A stretch of DNA of 53,895 bases from Fusibacillus kribbianus (lineage in GTDB: Bacteria; Bacillota; Clostridia; Lachnospirales; Lachnospiraceae): positions 1 to 53,895 of the forward strand of contig NZ_JASGBQ010000021.1 in NCBI RefSeq assembly GCF_030053595.1, read 5' to 3'. This document shows positions 36,801 to 46,289 of the stretch, in pieces. How positions within the stretch are numbered: position 1 is the first letter of the stretch; every line of letters starts with the position of its first letter. A program made the position numbers and the translations under genes. The notes beneath the pieces are model-generated. The model was given only the letters and a program-made list of their open reading frames with translations, did no database searches and was not told where the DNA came from.

Positions 36801-38038
36801 GAGTTGCTTCCGGAATCATGGTTTCCTACGACAGTTCCCACAGGAAGACCGGTGAGTACCGAATGCTCCAGGTATCCGGCATACTGCGCCTCATTATTAG
36901 CTGTATTGACCTGATCGCCGGCACTGATAAGAAAGCTGGCATCCGGAAATGCTGCCGCAGCCTTATTGAGTGTATCCTCCCAGCCGTTTGTATCTGAAGA
37001 CACATTGCCGCTGGCGCCGATCTGGGGATCGCCGGCCAGAAGGAAGCTGAAGGAATCAGTGCCGCCTGTTTTGAAGCTGTATACATCAGAGACTGTCTCT
37101 CCGTTTACCAGACGGTACACATACTCGGTATTGGCTGCCAGTCCGGTAAGGACAGCCTGATTGCTGTAGAAGCCGCTGTCATTGGCTGCTGCAGCTGTGG
37201 CTTCCGCTTCCGAACAGGTCTCCGGGAAGGTATCCCCCGACTTGGGTGCATACTGTACCTTTCCCGCTGCCTCGCTGTTGACATACCAGGTCAGATTTCT
37301 GGATGAAGCATCTGCCCCCACTGTCAGAGAAACTGCCTTCTGTATCAGAGCATCCGGCTGTGCCCCAACCTTTTCCTGAAGCTTCAGGGAAGACATCTCA
37401 AAATAAATATCGGAGCTTGACTCTCTGCCCTGATGAAGCTCCACTGCCAGTACGTTTTCTCCCGCCTTCAAAGCATCCGTTTCTGCGGTAAAGTTCACTT
37501 CAATAGGAGTTCCCGCATTGGAGCCTCCGTAGGACAGATTGCTTCCAAAACCGCCTGCCGGCTCATCAAAGGCTGCGATCCTTGTACCATTCAGATAAAC
37601 GATCACGGCATCATCATATTTCAGGGTACCCGCCAGCTCCATATTCTCCGGAATGCTGTCCAGAGTGAAGCTGGTACGGAAAAAGAAAGCCGGAATATCT
37701 GAGGTTCCGGAAATATACTGGTTTAACAGCACCGTCGGTATATTGTTATTGCCCAGATCTGCAATGGCTCCATTTTTGGCTCCAAACCTGGCCACTGTGC
37801 TTCCATTGGTTTTCCAGGTGCTGTCATCATAGCCCTCCAGAGTCCAGCTGGTACGCTCTCCGGTGCCCGCCGGATCCGAATTGTTGTCCAGATATTTCCA
37901 GACAGTATTCAGATTGATCAGTTCTTCGCCCTCTCCCTGCGCGTTCGCCTCCAGACGGGAAGCGGGTGCTCCCAGAAAACCGCTGAGGACCAGGGTCATT
38001 GCCAAAAATGCCGCCAGGCATTTTTTCAATTTTTTCAT
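33845..38038 (-). CDS. Surface-anchored metallophosphoesterase with lamin-tail and choice-of-anchor-I domains
   Basis: This 1397-residue secreted protein has a signal peptide (KKCLAAFLAMTLVLSGFLG) and a carbohydrate-binding-like beta domain (about 40-225). A purple-acid-phosphatase-type Fn3 domain follows. The calcineurin-like phosphoesterase spans about 330-590, with GDPQIG, ISAGDQVN, GNHDS, VVFHHS and MGHDHVYVRS as metal ligands. A lamin-tail domain starts near 624 (LIDQVYGGGGKGETP, FIELYNPG). The rest, about 800-1310, resembles a choice-of-anchor-I beta-propeller. It ends in a Thr/Pro/Glu spacer, PNTGD, a hydrophobic segment and KKKARKR, a sortase-type anchor. It likely cleaves phosphoesters at the cell surface for phosphate or nucleotide scavenging; the substrate is unknown. 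It follows the YibE/F gene by 18 bases. Confidence 0.9.
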   Translation of the reverse strand: MKKLKKCLAAFLAMTLVLSGFLGAPASRLEANAQGEGEELINLNTVWKYLDNNSDPAGTGERTSWTLEGYDDSTWKTNGSTVARFGAKNGAIADLGNNNIPTVLLNQYISGTSDIPAFFFRTSFTLDSIPENMELAGTLKYDDAVIVYLNGTRIAAFDEPAGGFGSNLSYGGSNAGTPIEVNFTAETDALKAGENVLAVELHQGRESSSDIYFEMSSLKLQEKVGAQPDALIQKAVSLTVGADASSRNLTWYVNSEAAGKVQYAPKSGDTFPETCSEAEATAAAANDSGFYSNQAVLTGLAANTEYVYRLVNGETVSDVYSFKTGGTDSFSFLLAGDPQIGASGNVSSDTNGWEDTLNKAAAAFPDASFLISAGDQVNTANNEAQYAGYLEHSVLTGLPVGTVVGNHDSGSNSYSQHFNNPNVTAYGASAAGSDYWYVYNNVLFMNLNSNNLSTAEHKAFMKEAIDANKNVDWKVVVFHHSIFSVANHASESDILQRRNDLVPVFKELDVDVVLMGHDHVYVRSYMMDGLTAEVTDTVESTVTDPDGILYVTVNSASGSKFYNIKSETFDYAAVQSQEKIPNISNVEVTENSFKITTYRTSDMSEVDSFTILRSAEEKNDSLLIDQVYGGGGKGETPVSNSFIELYNPGSADVDLTGYSLVNGDKTLELSGTIPAKGSYLIVGAAESTSDEYLTYDLPEADMDCDWTIDNKSYTIRLMNGETEIDSVTAGTSAETKISKQKSLKRNDHGEFGLVVWEKESVTVDDAYVAANAPRNSKGQYGSVHTIASEPSYTPVVTDNVRVKGYYNESGSLNLELGGRYNSDAMNGDGGSLEIVTYNSANGYAYAVSGIKGKLIAVDLNGGLSGETAVALSGTEYDVKSMMKEFPYGDMTSVAVSPDGSRLAVAVQAENYADAGAVALFSCREDGSLELLSCVRVGVQPDMLTFADANTILTADEGEPREGVNGSDPKGSVTVVTIGSEDTLTANFVYFDSFDAKRESLVGAGVLVQKNTLPSTDFEPEYIAVSGGTAYVSLQEANAIAVLDIASGSFTGVYPLGFQDYGTTKVDLQKNGITELKTYENVLGIKMPDGISVTSIGGKIYLLTANEGDSRADWAGLDNEYEGKISPTGNVALDEKVVWFNADMWDGLDSEKDYVFGGRSFSIYEVTGNGLELVYDSGSGFEEITAEVLPEYFNTSNDKITLDNRSGKKGPEPESVVTGNVNGRIFAFIALERIGGVMVYDITDPGNTVFVNYINSREFAAEIQGDVSPEGLCFIPAQSNVNEKPLLLAACEVSGTLAVYECDFRQSDVTPEETDPSEETDPTEDTKPTTAAEPTQASGNSASGNKPAANNPGTVSGGKGPNTGDNSQTALWLGLLAAAGAAAAGAVFVGMKKKARKR

Positions 38039-38056
38039 GTCATTTTTCCTCCTCTT

Positions 38057-39199
38057 TCAGTAGTTTCTTTTTTTTATAAAAAAACCATAGCCGACCGCGT
38101 TTACCGCTGCGCTGATCGGTACAGTCAGAATAACCGCCGCACTCCCGGAAAGCCCCTGAGAAAGCTCCAGTGCCAAAAAATTGGAGGACAGAAGCTGATG
38201 ATACTGTACTCCGTAAGAGATAAAGATCAAAAGTGTGGCAAGGGAGCTGCCTGCAAAAGCAAGAATCAGGGTATTTGTCATGGTTCCCGTCATATCCCTT
38301 CCGATCCTCATGCCGGAACGAAAAAGCTCCCGTCCGGAAAGTCCCGGATTTAATGAGGCGATTTCTCCCAGAGAGGCTCCCATGGATACAGCCACGTCCA
38401 TGACTGCCCCCATGGCCGAAACGATCACGCCGGAATAGAGAACGCTGTTGAGCCTGAGGCCTTCTGCCTGGGCAATGAGCACCAGTGCATCTCCCTCATC
38501 CATGCTGCAGCCATTGAGCCTTAAAACAAAAGTACAGAGCCGGTAGACGGCTCCCGCCGACAGGCTGCCGAGAATGGCGCTGATCACATTGAAGCCCGTC
38601 TTTTTTGTAAAGCCGCCGATACAGAAGCAGGTGACGGCACAGGAGGCTGTGACGGTGACTGCCGCCGCTCCCATCCCGCTGCCCCGATACAGTCCGGGGA
38701 GCAGAAAGCAGACGATCATCGCTGCGGTAAACAGAAGGCCCACACAGCTTAACAGGCCCTGTTTCCTTCCCACAAGCACTGCCAGCAGCAAAAATCCCCC
38801 GACAAGGAGCCAGATTCCCATACTTCGGTCATAATTATATACGGTATAATAAGGCTCTGCGTTTTTCGGTTCATCGGCACAGATGATCAGCCGGCTTCCC
38901 TCCCGGGCAATTACGGGATGCTGCACCGTCACATAATTCTCCAGCTCCAGCTCCTGCCCTTTTTTGTCTCCCTCGAGAAGCTGTATACGCAGCTTCTGAT
39001 AACCGGTCACATATTCTCCGCCGGCGCTGCCTGCCGTGAGCTCCTGCTCCAAAACCTCCACCGTTCTGGCTTTCACATAATGTATGGGATCCGTCTCATA
39101 CCTTTGGTACCGAAAATCCTGTCTTCCGAAGCTCCACAGCAAAAGCCCTGTTACAAACAGAATCATTGCCGTGCAGACTGCCTCCATAATCTTCTTCAT
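38057..39199 (-). CDS. YibE/F-family membrane protein
   Basis: This 380-residue protein has an N-terminal anchor, about 90 residues of extracytoplasmic sequence (VKARTVEVLEQEL to IICADEPKN) and seven or eight membrane segments. The conserved GAVMDVAVSMGASLGEI and GRDMTGTMTNTLILAFAGSSL are typical of YibE/F proteins, a widespread family of unknown transport function. It is encoded directly upstream of the surface phosphoesterase and probably co-transcribed with it. Confidence 0.85.
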   Translation of the reverse strand: MKKIMEAVCTAMILFVTGLLLWSFGRQDFRYQRYETDPIHYVKARTVEVLEQELTAGSAGGEYVTGYQKLRIQLLEGDKKGQELELENYVTVQHPVIAREGSRLIICADEPKNAEPYYTVYNYDRSMGIWLLVGGFLLLAVLVGRKQGLLSCVGLLFTAAMIVCFLLPGLYRGSGMGAAAVTVTASCAVTCFCIGGFTKKTGFNVISAILGSLSAGAVYRLCTFVLRLNGCSMDEGDALVLIAQAEGLRLNSVLYSGVIVSAMGAVMDVAVSMGASLGEIASLNPGLSGRELFRSGMRIGRDMTGTMTNTLILAFAGSSLATLLIFISYGVQYHQLLSSNFLALELSQGLSGSAAVILTVPISAAVNAVGYGFFIKKRNY

Positions 39200-39335
39200 C
39201 TGTTATCCATCCTTTTCGTATCTATTAAACCATGGGAAAAACCTCCCTTCTATCAGAGCATTTGAAAATCCGGGTAATATTAAAGATAGAAAAATATAGA
39301 AAAAGGCTTCTGCAATCAGTTTTTTGTAAAATTGG

Positions 39336-39376
39336 GACAAAAAAAGAAGGAGCGCTGCACAATTGTGCAGCACTCC
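39336..39376 (-). terminator. Terminator of the trp operon
   Basis: GGAGTGCTGCAC (39376-39365) pairs with GTGCAGCGCTCC (39360-39349) around AATT, with one wobble, and is followed by TTCTTTTTTTG. It lies 20 bases after the trpA stop. In the gap from 39200 to 39335 I see no other feature except a weak A/T-rich upstream region of the YibE/F gene. Confidence 0.9.
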
Positions 39377-39396
39377 CGTTCTCTTTCATTAAAAAA

Positions 39397-40167
39397 TCAC
39401 CGTATGGCGTCCTTCATGGATTTCACATAGGCTCCCACGTATGGCGGAGCTTCCTTTCCGTATTTCTCCAGAAGCTTGACAATGGCCGATCCCACAATAG
39501 CTCCGTCGGAAAGGGCTGCCATGTTCTTTGCCTGCTCCGGCGTGGAGATTCCAAAGCCGATAGCACAGGGAATATCCGTATTCCGGCGGACCACCTCCAT
39601 GATGGAGGCCAGATCCGTTTTGATCTCGCTTCTTGTTCCCGTCACTCCCAGGCTGGAGACCACATACAGAAAACCCTCCGCCTCCTTTGCGATCATGGCG
39701 ATCCTGTTTTCGGAGGTGGGTGCGATGAGGGAGATCAGATCCACGTCGTATTTGCGGCACAGCGGAAGAAATTCTTCCTTTTCCTCAAAGGGCAGATCCG
39801 GCAGGATCAGCCCATCGATCCCGATTTCCTGACAGGTTTTTATAAACCGCTCCGCGCCGTAGGAAAACACCACATTGGCGTAAGTCATAAAGACCATAGG
39901 TACCGTCACGTCACGGCGAAGCTCCTTAACAAAGGCGAAAATCCTGTCCGTGGTGACGCCGCCCTGCAAAGCCCGGAGATTGGCCCCCTGGATCACAGGC
40001 CCCTCCGCCGTGGGATCGGAAAAGGGAATGCCCAGCTCAATGAGGTCCGCACCGTTTTCCACCGCTGCGCGTACAGCCGAAGCCGTGGTCTCAAGATCCG
40101 GATCTCCGCATGTGATAAAGGCGATGAATGCCTTTCCGTTCTCAAATGCCTTTCCTATTTTACTCAT
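39397..40167 (-). CDS. trpA: Tryptophan synthase alpha chain
   Basis: This 256-residue subunit cleaves indole-glycerol phosphate to indole and glyceraldehyde phosphate in the alpha2-beta2 complex. Seen are [12 protein letters not shown], the catalytic Glu/Asp in [17 protein letters not shown] and [16 protein letters not shown], and the phosphate site [10 protein letters not shown]. The ATG at 40167 lies eight bases inside trpB and has GAGGAGGG upstream, so translation is coupled. Confidence 0.97.
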   Translation of the reverse strand: MSKIGKAFENGKAFIAFITCGDPDLETTASAVRAAVENGADLIELGIPFSDPTAEGPVIQGANLRALQGGVTTDRIFAFVKELRRDVTVPMVFMTYANVVFSYGAERFIKTCQEIGIDGLILPDLPFEEKEEFLPLCRKYDVDLISLIAPTSENRIAMIAKEAEGFLYVVSSLGVTGTRSEIKTDLASIMEVVRRNTDIPCAIGFGISTPEQAKNMAALSDGAIVGSAIVKLLEKYGKEAPPYVGAYVKSMKDAIR

Positions 40168-41350
40168 GGATATCCCCTCCTCTGTATCTGGCAATGGCTG
40201 CACAATCCTTATCGCCTCTGCCAGAAATGGTGATCACAATAATCTGGTCCTTGTCCATCTTCGGCGCGATCTTCATGGCATGGGCAACTGCATGGGCTGA
40301 TTCGATGGCCGGAATGATTCCCTCTGTCTTTGCCAGATATTCAAAGGCACACACGGCCTCCTCGTCTGTGACCGGTACGTATTCCGCCCTTCCCGTGTCA
40401 TGGAGATGGGCGTGCTCCGGACCGATGCCGGGGTAATCAAGGCCAGCCGAAATAGAATAAACCGGCGCGATCTGGCCGTATTCATCCTGACAGAAATAGG
40501 ATTTCATGCCGTGGAAAATGCCGACTCTTCCTGTATTGACGGTCGCGGCAGTCTCAAAGGTGTCGATGCCCCGTCCTGCAGCCTCGCAGCCGATGAGCCT
40601 TACCCCTTCGTCCTCAATAAAATGGTAAAAGCTTCCGATGGCGTTGGAGCCGCCGCCCACGCAGGCGATCACTGCGTCAGGCAGTCGTCCCTCCTTTTCC
40701 ATAAGCTGCTCCTTGATCTCCTTGGAAATGACCGACTGGAAATCCCGCACAATGGTCGGGAAGGGATGGGGTCCCATGACTGAGCCAAGGCAGTAATGAG
40801 TATCGTCGATGCGGGAGGTCCATTCGCGCATAGCCTCGGAAACTGCATCCTTAAGCGTAGCCGTTCCCGTTTTCACCGGAATGACCTCGGCGCCCAAAAG
40901 CCGCATACGGTAAACATTGAGAGCCTGGCGGATGGTATCCTCCTCTCCCATGAACACCACGCACTCCATGCCCATCAGGGCTGCTGCCGTTGCCGTGGCC
41001 ACCCCGTGCTGACCGGCTCCTGTTTCCGCGATGAGCCTGGTTTTTCCCATTTTCTTTGCCAGCAGGGCCTGGCCCAGCACATTGTTGATCTTGTGGGCGC
41101 CGGTGTGGTTTAAATCCTCTCTCTTGAGGTAGATTTTTGCTCCGCCCAGATCCTTCGTCATCTTCTCCGCATAATAAAGTCTGGAGGGTCTGCCGGCATA
41201 GTCGTTGAAGAGCTGCGTAAGCTCCCGGTTGAACTCCTCGTCCTCCTTAAAATGATTGTAGGCTTCCTCCAGCTCGATCACTGCATTCATCAGCGTTTCC
41301 GGAATGTACTGGCCGCCGTGAATGCCAAAACGTCCTTTTGGATTCGTCAT
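40160..41350 (-). CDS. trpB: Tryptophan synthase beta chain
   Basis: This 396-residue PLP enzyme joins indole and serine to tryptophan. Seen are the N-terminal [16 protein letters not shown], the PLP lysine in [21 protein letters not shown], the phosphate-binding [10 protein letters not shown] and the C-terminal SGRGDKD. It is full length and overlaps trpF by ATGA and trpA by eight bases. Confidence 0.97.
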   Translation of the reverse strand: MTNPKGRFGIHGGQYIPETLMNAVIELEEAYNHFKEDEEFNRELTQLFNDYAGRPSRLYYAEKMTKDLGGAKIYLKREDLNHTGAHKINNVLGQALLAKKMGKTRLIAETGAGQHGVATATAAALMGMECVVFMGEEDTIRQALNVYRMRLLGAEVIPVKTGTATLKDAVSEAMREWTSRIDDTHYCLGSVMGPHPFPTIVRDFQSVISKEIKEQLMEKEGRLPDAVIACVGGGSNAIGSFYHFIEDEGVRLIGCEAAGRGIDTFETAATVNTGRVGIFHGMKSYFCQDEYGQIAPVYSISAGLDYPGIGPEHAHLHDTGRAEYVPVTDEEAVCAFEYLAKTEGIIPAIESAHAVAHAMKIAPKMDKDQIIVITISGRGDKDCAAIARYRGGDIHE

Positions 41351-41964
41351 CTTGTCTCTCTCCTCCCGCTTCGTACTATCGTTACAAACTGCCTCATTTT
41401 CTCCCTGTCCTTCACGCCATCGGTCTCGATTCCGGAGCTCACGTCCACCGCGTAGGGATGAAACCGCTCCACCGCTTCCGCCACGTTTCCGATATCAAGT
41501 CCGCCTGCAAAGAAATAAGGCCTTTTTATCTGTTTTAAAAAATCCCAGTCAAAAACTGTCCCGGTGCCTCCCCGGCCGGAATCCAACAGGATATAATCCG
41601 CCGTGCTTTCCTGAGCCTGCATGACTGCCTGGGCGGAATCCACCGAAAAAGCCTGGATAAGCGGCTTTTTGGTCAGCTGCCGCAGGCGTTTTATATAGGT
41701 TTCCGTTTCGTTTCCGTGGAGCTGGGCCAGATCAATGATCCCTTCGTTTAAAAGCTCTGCAACCCGCTCCGGGTCTTCGTTCACAAATACGCCGACTGCC
41801 AGGATCGCAGGATCCAGCGCCTGCCTGAGCCCGGCCGCCTGCTCCGGTGTCACATACCGGCGGCTCTTCGCCGCAAAGACGAAGCCGATGTATTCCGGTT
41901 TCAGCTCATTGGCAGCCTCCATGTCACAGAGCCTCGTGAGGCCGCAGAGCTTGATCCCCGTCAT
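41347..41964 (-). CDS. trpF: Phosphoribosylanthranilate isomerase
   Basis: This 205-residue TIM-barrel enzyme converts phosphoribosylanthranilate to the carboxyphenylamino-deoxyribulose phosphate. The N-terminus [12 protein letters not shown] holds the catalytic Cys, then [25 protein letters not shown], the catalytic Asp in [16 protein letters not shown], and [14 protein letters not shown] at the end. It overlaps both neighbours by ATGA. Confidence 0.97.
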   Translation of the reverse strand: MTGIKLCGLTRLCDMEAANELKPEYIGFVFAAKSRRYVTPEQAAGLRQALDPAILAVGVFVNEDPERVAELLNEGIIDLAQLHGNETETYIKRLRQLTKKPLIQAFSVDSAQAVMQAQESTADYILLDSGRGGTGTVFDWDFLKQIKRPYFFAGGLDIGNVAEAVERFHPYAVDVSSGIETDGVKDREKMRQFVTIVRSGRRETR

Positions 41965-42743
41965 AGGCTCCCCTTAAGCTCTGCAAGCTTTTTCTTTTTA
42001 TCTTCGGCTCTCATCAGGGTTTCCCCGATGAGGACTGCATTGGCTCCCATTTCCCGAAGGCGTTTCACATCCTCGCCGGTTTTCACACCGCTCTCCGACA
42101 CAAACAGCACCTCCGGCGGAATCAGCTCCCGGAGTCTTCTGCTGTTTTCCGTATCCACCGTAAAATCCTTCAGGTTCCGGTTATTGACGCCGATGATGCG
42201 CGCCCCCGCACGGAGAGCCTTTAAAGCCTCTGCCTCGTCGTGGGCCTCCACCAGAGCCGACAGGCCAAGCTCATCGCAGATATTGCCGTATTCCCGAAGC
42301 TGCTCTTCGCTCAGAATCGCACAGATGAGAAGCACTGCCGAAGCCCCAAGGCATTTTGCCTCGTAGATCATATACTCATCCACCGTAAAATCCTTTCGAA
42401 GGCAGGGAATAGAAACAGTGGCTGCGATCTCCTTCAGGTATTCATCCTTTCCGAGAAACCATTTGGGCTCCGTCAGTACGGAAATGGCATCCGCCCCCGC
42501 CGCCTCGTATTCCTCTGCAATGATAAGATAAGGAAAATCCGGTGCGATCAGGCCTTTGGACGGCGATGCCTTCTTGCATTCACAGATGAAGGACATGCCC
42601 GGCTTTTTTAACGCCTGCTCAAAGGAAAAGCTTCCCTTCGGAAGACCCAGGGCCTGTCTTCTCATTTCCTCGAAAGACATCTTCTTTTTTGCCTCCAGGA
42701 CCCGCTCCTTTGCGTATCCGGCAAGCTGATCCAATATGGTCAT
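41961..42743 (-). CDS. trpC: Indole-3-glycerol-phosphate synthase
   Basis: This 260-residue enzyme closes the indole ring. Seen are [13 protein letters not shown] with the catalytic Lys, [44 protein letters not shown] and VSESGV, in family order and at full length. It has ATGA overlaps with trpD and trpF. Not fused to trpF, unlike in enterobacteria. Confidence 0.97.
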   Translation of the reverse strand: MTILDQLAGYAKERVLEAKKKMSFEEMRRQALGLPKGSFSFEQALKKPGMSFICECKKASPSKGLIAPDFPYLIIAEEYEAAGADAISVLTEPKWFLGKDEYLKEIAATVSIPCLRKDFTVDEYMIYEAKCLGASAVLLICAILSEEQLREYGNICDELGLSALVEAHDEAEALKALRAGARIIGVNNRNLKDFTVDTENSRRLRELIPPEVLFVSESGVKTGEDVKRLREMGANAVLIGETLMRAEDKKKKLAELKGSL

Positions 42744-43771
42744 GCCTGTACCTCCGCGCGGTTGCTGACCTCTATGAGCTTTTTCAGGGTTTCAAGGGCT
42801 TTTCCCGAATCGATCAGCTCCCCGGCAAGGGCGACGCCGTCCTTCATGGTTTCCGCCTTTCCGGCGATGTAAAGGGCTGCGCCGGCGTTCATAAGCACTG
42901 CGTCCCGCTTATGGCCCCGTTCTCCGCCCAGGATCGCCAGCGTGATCTTCGCATTCTCCTCCGGTGTTCCGCCGACAAGCTCTGACTTTTCGCACCGTTC
43001 AAGGCCAAAATCCTCCGGGGTGATCACGTAGGATTTAAACCAGCCGTCCTTGAACTCGCAGACGGTAGTGGGCGCGCTCACAGAGATCTCATCCAGCTTA
43101 TCCTGTCCGTAGACCACCATGCCCCGCTTCACCCCCAGATTGATGAGGACCTGGGCAAGAGGCTCCACCAGGTAATCATCATAGACGCCGAGGAGCTGCA
43201 TGCTGGGGCTTCCCGGGTTGGTGAGCGGCCCGAGGATATTGAACACGGTGCGGAAGCCCAGCTCCTTCCGGATCGGTCCCACATATTTCATGGAGGTGTG
43301 ATACTCCTGAGCAAAGAAGAAGCACATGCCCACCTCCTTCAGAAGCTCGATGCATTTCTCCGGACTCTGCCGGATGTTGACCCCCAGGGCCTCCAGACAG
43401 TCGGCCGTACCGCACTGGGAGGAAGCCGCCCGGTTTCCGTGCTTTGCCACCTTCATGCCGCCTGCGGCACAGACAAGGGCTGAGGTGGTGGAAATGTTAA
43501 AGCTTCGGGCATTGTCGCCGCCCGTTCCCACGATCTCAAACAGATCCATATCGGTCTCCACCCTTGTGTCATGGGCTCTCATGGCGGCAGCACAGCCGGC
43601 GATCTCGTCTGTCGTCTCCGCCCTTGCACTTTTGGTGGAAAGAGCCGCAAGAAAGGCTGCGTTCTGGGTCGGCGTGGTTTCCCCGTTCATGATCTCATTC
43701 ATCACACAGTAGGCCTCATCGTAGGTGAGATCCTGTTTATTCACGATTTTTACAATTGCTTCCTTAATCAT
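42740..43771 (-). CDS. trpD: Anthranilate phosphoribosyltransferase
   Basis: This 343-residue enzyme transfers the phosphoribosyl group to anthranilate. Seen are the PRPP motif [36 protein letters not shown] and [11 protein letters not shown]. It is a stand-alone protein without a fused TrpG domain, and starts 12 bases after trpG. Confidence 0.97.
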   Translation of the reverse strand: MIKEAIVKIVNKQDLTYDEAYCVMNEIMNGETTPTQNAAFLAALSTKSARAETTDEIAGCAAAMRAHDTRVETDMDLFEIVGTGGDNARSFNISTTSALVCAAGGMKVAKHGNRAASSQCGTADCLEALGVNIRQSPEKCIELLKEVGMCFFFAQEYHTSMKYVGPIRKELGFRTVFNILGPLTNPGSPSMQLLGVYDDYLVEPLAQVLINLGVKRGMVVYGQDKLDEISVSAPTTVCEFKDGWFKSYVITPEDFGLERCEKSELVGGTPEENAKITLAILGGERGHKRDAVLMNAGAALYIAGKAETMKDGVALAGELIDSGKALETLKKLIEVSNRAEVQA

Positions 43772-43783
43772 GGCTGTATCTCC

Positions 43784-44353
43784 TCACTTCAGATTGATAA
43801 AATTTGCAAGCATCTGCTTTCCGTCCGGTGTCATGATGGATTCCGGATGGAACTGGACGCCGTAAATGGGATATTCTCTGTGCTGCACTGCCATCACCTC
43901 GCCGTCCTCTGTAGAAGCCGTTACCTTCAGACAGTCGGGAATGGTAGCCGCATCCGCCGCCAGGGAATGATACCGGGCCACCGGGGCTGTCTCCGGGCAT
44001 CCGCGAAAGAGCGGGCATTCCCTGTCAAAGTGCACCTGCGACTGCTTGCCGTGCATCAGCCTCTTCGCATAGGTAACCGTTGCCCCAAAGGCCGCGCAGA
44101 TGGCCTGATGGCCCAGGCATACTCCCAGGATGGGAATTTCCTTTCCCAGGCTTTTTGCTGCCTCCACGATAACGCCCGCATCCTCGGGCCGCCCGGGGCC
44201 GGGGGAAAGAATGATCCGGTCCGGCGCAAGCTTTCTTATCTCCTCCACCGTCAGTTCATCGTTCCGTATGACCCGGATATCCGGCTCCAGCTCGCCGATG
44301 AGCTGATACAGATTATAGGAAAAGCTGTCATAATTATCTATGAGCAAAATCAT
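43784..44353 (-). CDS. trpG: Anthranilate synthase component II (glutamine amidotransferase)
   Basis: This 189-residue class-I amidotransferase supplies ammonia to TrpE. Seen are MILLIDNYDSFSYNLYQ, the oxyanion-loop ILSPGPGRPEDAG, the nucleophile in GVCLGHQAI and the His-Glu pair in GVQFHPESIMT. The ATG at 44353 overlaps the trpE stop (ATGA) with GAGGAGG before it; a version 20 residues longer would start inside trpE without support. It might also serve p-aminobenzoate synthesis if no separate pabA exists. Confidence 0.95.
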   Translation of the reverse strand: MILLIDNYDSFSYNLYQLIGELEPDIRVIRNDELTVEEIRKLAPDRIILSPGPGRPEDAGVIVEAAKSLGKEIPILGVCLGHQAICAAFGATVTYAKRLMHGKQSQVHFDRECPLFRGCPETAPVARYHSLAADAATIPDCLKVTASTEDGEVMAVQHREYPIYGVQFHPESIMTPDGKQMLANFINLK

Positions 44354-45816
44354 AAATCCGCCTCCTCTGCAAGCTTCAGCGCGCTGACAACAGCCTTCGC
44401 CTTGTTGATGCACTCCTCATATTCCTTTTCCGGAACAGAGTCGGCAACGATGCCCGCCCCGCTCCTGACAAATACTTTTCCGTCCTTTTTGTAGGCAATG
44501 CGGATCGCAATGCAGGTATCCATATTTCCGGTGAAATCAATGTATCCGATAGCTCCTCCGTAGATTCCCCGCTTGTTGTTTTCCAGCTCCCCGATGAGCT
44601 GGCAGGCCCGGAGCTTCGGCGCTCCGGAAAGTGTTCCCGCCGGAAGGACTGCCTCCACTGCATCCAGGGCATCTGCATCCTCCCGGATCTCGCCTCTTAC
44701 GGTGGAACCAATGTGCATCACGTGGGAAAAGCGGACTACCGTATGCAGCTTTTCCACCTGGACCGTGCCGAACCGGCTGATCTTTCCCAGATCATTTCTT
44801 CCCAGGTCCACCAGCATGTTGTGCTCGGCTAGCTCTTTTTCGTCCGCGAGGAGTCCCCGCTCCAGCTCCTGATCCTCCTCCTCGGAGCTGCCCCTCGGCC
44901 TTGTACCCGCCAGCGGGAAGGTGTGGAGCACTCCGTTTTCCAGCCGGACCAGCGTTTCCGGCGACGCTCCCGCCACCTCCACATCGGTCCCGAAAAAATA
45001 AAACATATAGGGGGACGGGTTCACAGTCCGCAAAATCCGGTAGGTGTTTAAAAGACTTCCCTCGAATGGAGCTTCCAGCCGATTGGAAAGGACGATCTGG
45101 AAAATGTCTCCTTCCCGGATATAGTGCTTCGCCTTTTCCACCATGGCGCAGTAGGTTTCCCGGTCAAATAACGGTGTCACCTCACCAGTGAGATGGCCGC
45201 CAGGCTCATGCTTCTGTTCCCCGTTCCGCAGAAGGCTGCAAAGCTGTGTAAGCTCCATCACCGCCTTGTTGTATGCCGTCTCCGGATCATCCAGAGGCAT
45301 ATTGACAATGAGGACGATCTTCTGTCTGAGGCTGTCAAAGGCGATGACCTTGTCAAAAAGCATCAGATCCACGTCCCGGAATCCCTCCGTATCCTGTACC
45401 TCTCTCCGGACCGACGGCTCGCTGTAGGTGAGATAATCGTAGGAAAAATATCCCACAAGCCCTCCGGTAAAGGGAGGAAGATACGGAAAACGGGGGCTCT
45501 TGTAATCGGCAAGGATCTGACGGAGGACCTCCGACGGATCTTCCGTTTTGATTCTGACGCTTCCTGCCTTCAGCTCCCCATTCATACAGGTGATCTCCAG
45601 CTTCGGATCAAAGCCCAGGAAGGTGTAGCGCCCCCATTTTTCCTTCTGTTCGGCCGACTCCAGCATATAACAGTGGGTCGACACATTTTTCAGTATTTTC
45701 AGTGCTTCCATAGGAGTACAGATATCGGCCAGGATCTCGCAGCTCACCGGCAGGACCCGATACTGCCCCGAGGCGGCGATCCTTCTGACCTCTTCTATGT
45801 CCGGCAAAATCTTCAT
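44350..45816 (-). CDS. trpE: Anthranilate synthase component I
   Basis: This 488-residue enzyme makes anthranilate from chorismate. Seen are the tryptophan feedback-site region YMLESAEQKEKWGRYTFLG, then FTGGLVGYFSYDYL, IFQIVLSNR, SPEMF-like SPYMFYFFG, GTRPRG and the C-terminal GAPKLRACQLIGELE and VRSGAGIVADSVPEKEY. The start at 45816 has AGGAGG seven bases upstream; the open frame continues upstream through the T-box leader but that is non-coding. It is the first gene of trpEGDCFBA. Confidence 0.97.
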   Translation of the reverse strand: MKILPDIEEVRRIAASGQYRVLPVSCEILADICTPMEALKILKNVSTHCYMLESAEQKEKWGRYTFLGFDPKLEITCMNGELKAGSVRIKTEDPSEVLRQILADYKSPRFPYLPPFTGGLVGYFSYDYLTYSEPSVRREVQDTEGFRDVDLMLFDKVIAFDSLRQKIVLIVNMPLDDPETAYNKAVMELTQLCSLLRNGEQKHEPGGHLTGEVTPLFDRETYCAMVEKAKHYIREGDIFQIVLSNRLEAPFEGSLLNTYRILRTVNPSPYMFYFFGTDVEVAGASPETLVRLENGVLHTFPLAGTRPRGSSEEEDQELERGLLADEKELAEHNMLVDLGRNDLGKISRFGTVQVEKLHTVVRFSHVMHIGSTVRGEIREDADALDAVEAVLPAGTLSGAPKLRACQLIGELENNKRGIYGGAIGYIDFTGNMDTCIAIRIAYKKDGKVFVRSGAGIVADSVPEKEYEECINKAKAVVSALKLAEEADL

Positions 45817-45839
45817 AACCTTTTCCTCCTGCGAAATTG

Positions 45840-46143
45840 TGCTTCTGCCAAAAACAAAAACGCCCCTGACAGAATGATCTCTTCTGTCAAGGACGAATAA
45901 AAACTCATTATCCGCGGTGCCACCTTGATTCATGGCCATGACAGCCATGCCCTTGTCAGGATACCAGCATATCCCCGGCAACTGACGTATGCCAACACGT
46001 TGCAGAATACTCGGCACATCTGTTTATGCCTTTGACTGCACCCTCAGCGGCCCATTTGACGACTTGTTTCCTGCCCGACTCTCAGCATCGCGGACTCTCT
46101 GTGAAGGCATCATCGCCGTTACCACCGCTTCAACGGTTTACCA
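45840..46143 (-). promoter_or_regulatory. T-box riboswitch of the trp operon
   Basis: The minus-strand leader carries the T-box core AAGGTGGCACCGCGG (45926-45912). This is followed by a terminator stem TTGACAGAA/TTCTGTCAGG (45892-45865) with a TTTTTGTTTTT tail ending near 45850. The upstream part has stem-I-like elements (GATGATGCC, AGAGAGTC, GCTGAGAG). A TGG at 46054-46052 within CAAATGGGCC is a plausible tryptophan specifier. Uncharged tRNA-Trp would stabilise the antiterminator and switch on trpE to trpA. The T-box core and terminator are plain; the specifier position is my inference. Confidence 0.9.
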
Positions 46144-46149
46144 CTGCGA

Positions 46150-46178
46150 AGTATAGCACAATTTTTTTACCCTGTCAA
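46150..46178 (-). promoter_or_regulatory. Promoter of the trp operon
   Basis: TTGACA (46178-46173) and TATACT (46155-46150) are exactly 17 bases apart, immediately before the T-box leader. The -35 is perfect consensus, so control is likely by the T-box rather than by initiation. Confidence 0.85.
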
Positions 46179-46232
46179 GACGCAGCTCCAGAAAATCTGT
46201 TCTGTTAAATCCGCTCCGTTAAATCTGCTCCA

Positions 46233-46261
46233 TTGAACCCCCACCCGAAACATGGTATGAT
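46233..46261 (+). promoter_or_regulatory. Promoter of the Rrf2-type regulator gene
   Basis: TTGAAC (46233-46238) and TATGAT (46256-46261) are 17 bases apart and lie 28 bases before the start codon, giving a very short leader. It is divergent from the trp promoter, whose -35 is 55 bases away. A self-binding Rrf2 protein at this site could also touch the trp promoter. Confidence 0.65.
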
Positions 46262-46289
46262 AGAGTTATCTATCGGCGAGGTGATTTCC

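Noticed and set aside
35795-36997. 400-codon plus-strand open frame
   Set aside because: Antisense to the metallophosphoesterase gene, with no ribosome site or recognisable domain.
39232-40233. 333-codon plus-strand open frame
   Set aside because: Antisense to trpA and its terminator; the His/Arg-rich translation is typical of a shadow.
43571-44494. 307-codon plus-strand open frame
   Set aside because: Antisense to trpG and trpD; low-complexity residue bias and no start signal.
45817-46017. N-terminal extension of TrpE by 67 residues
   Set aside because: The extension crosses the T-box core and terminator; the start at 45816 has a strong ribosome site and matches family length.
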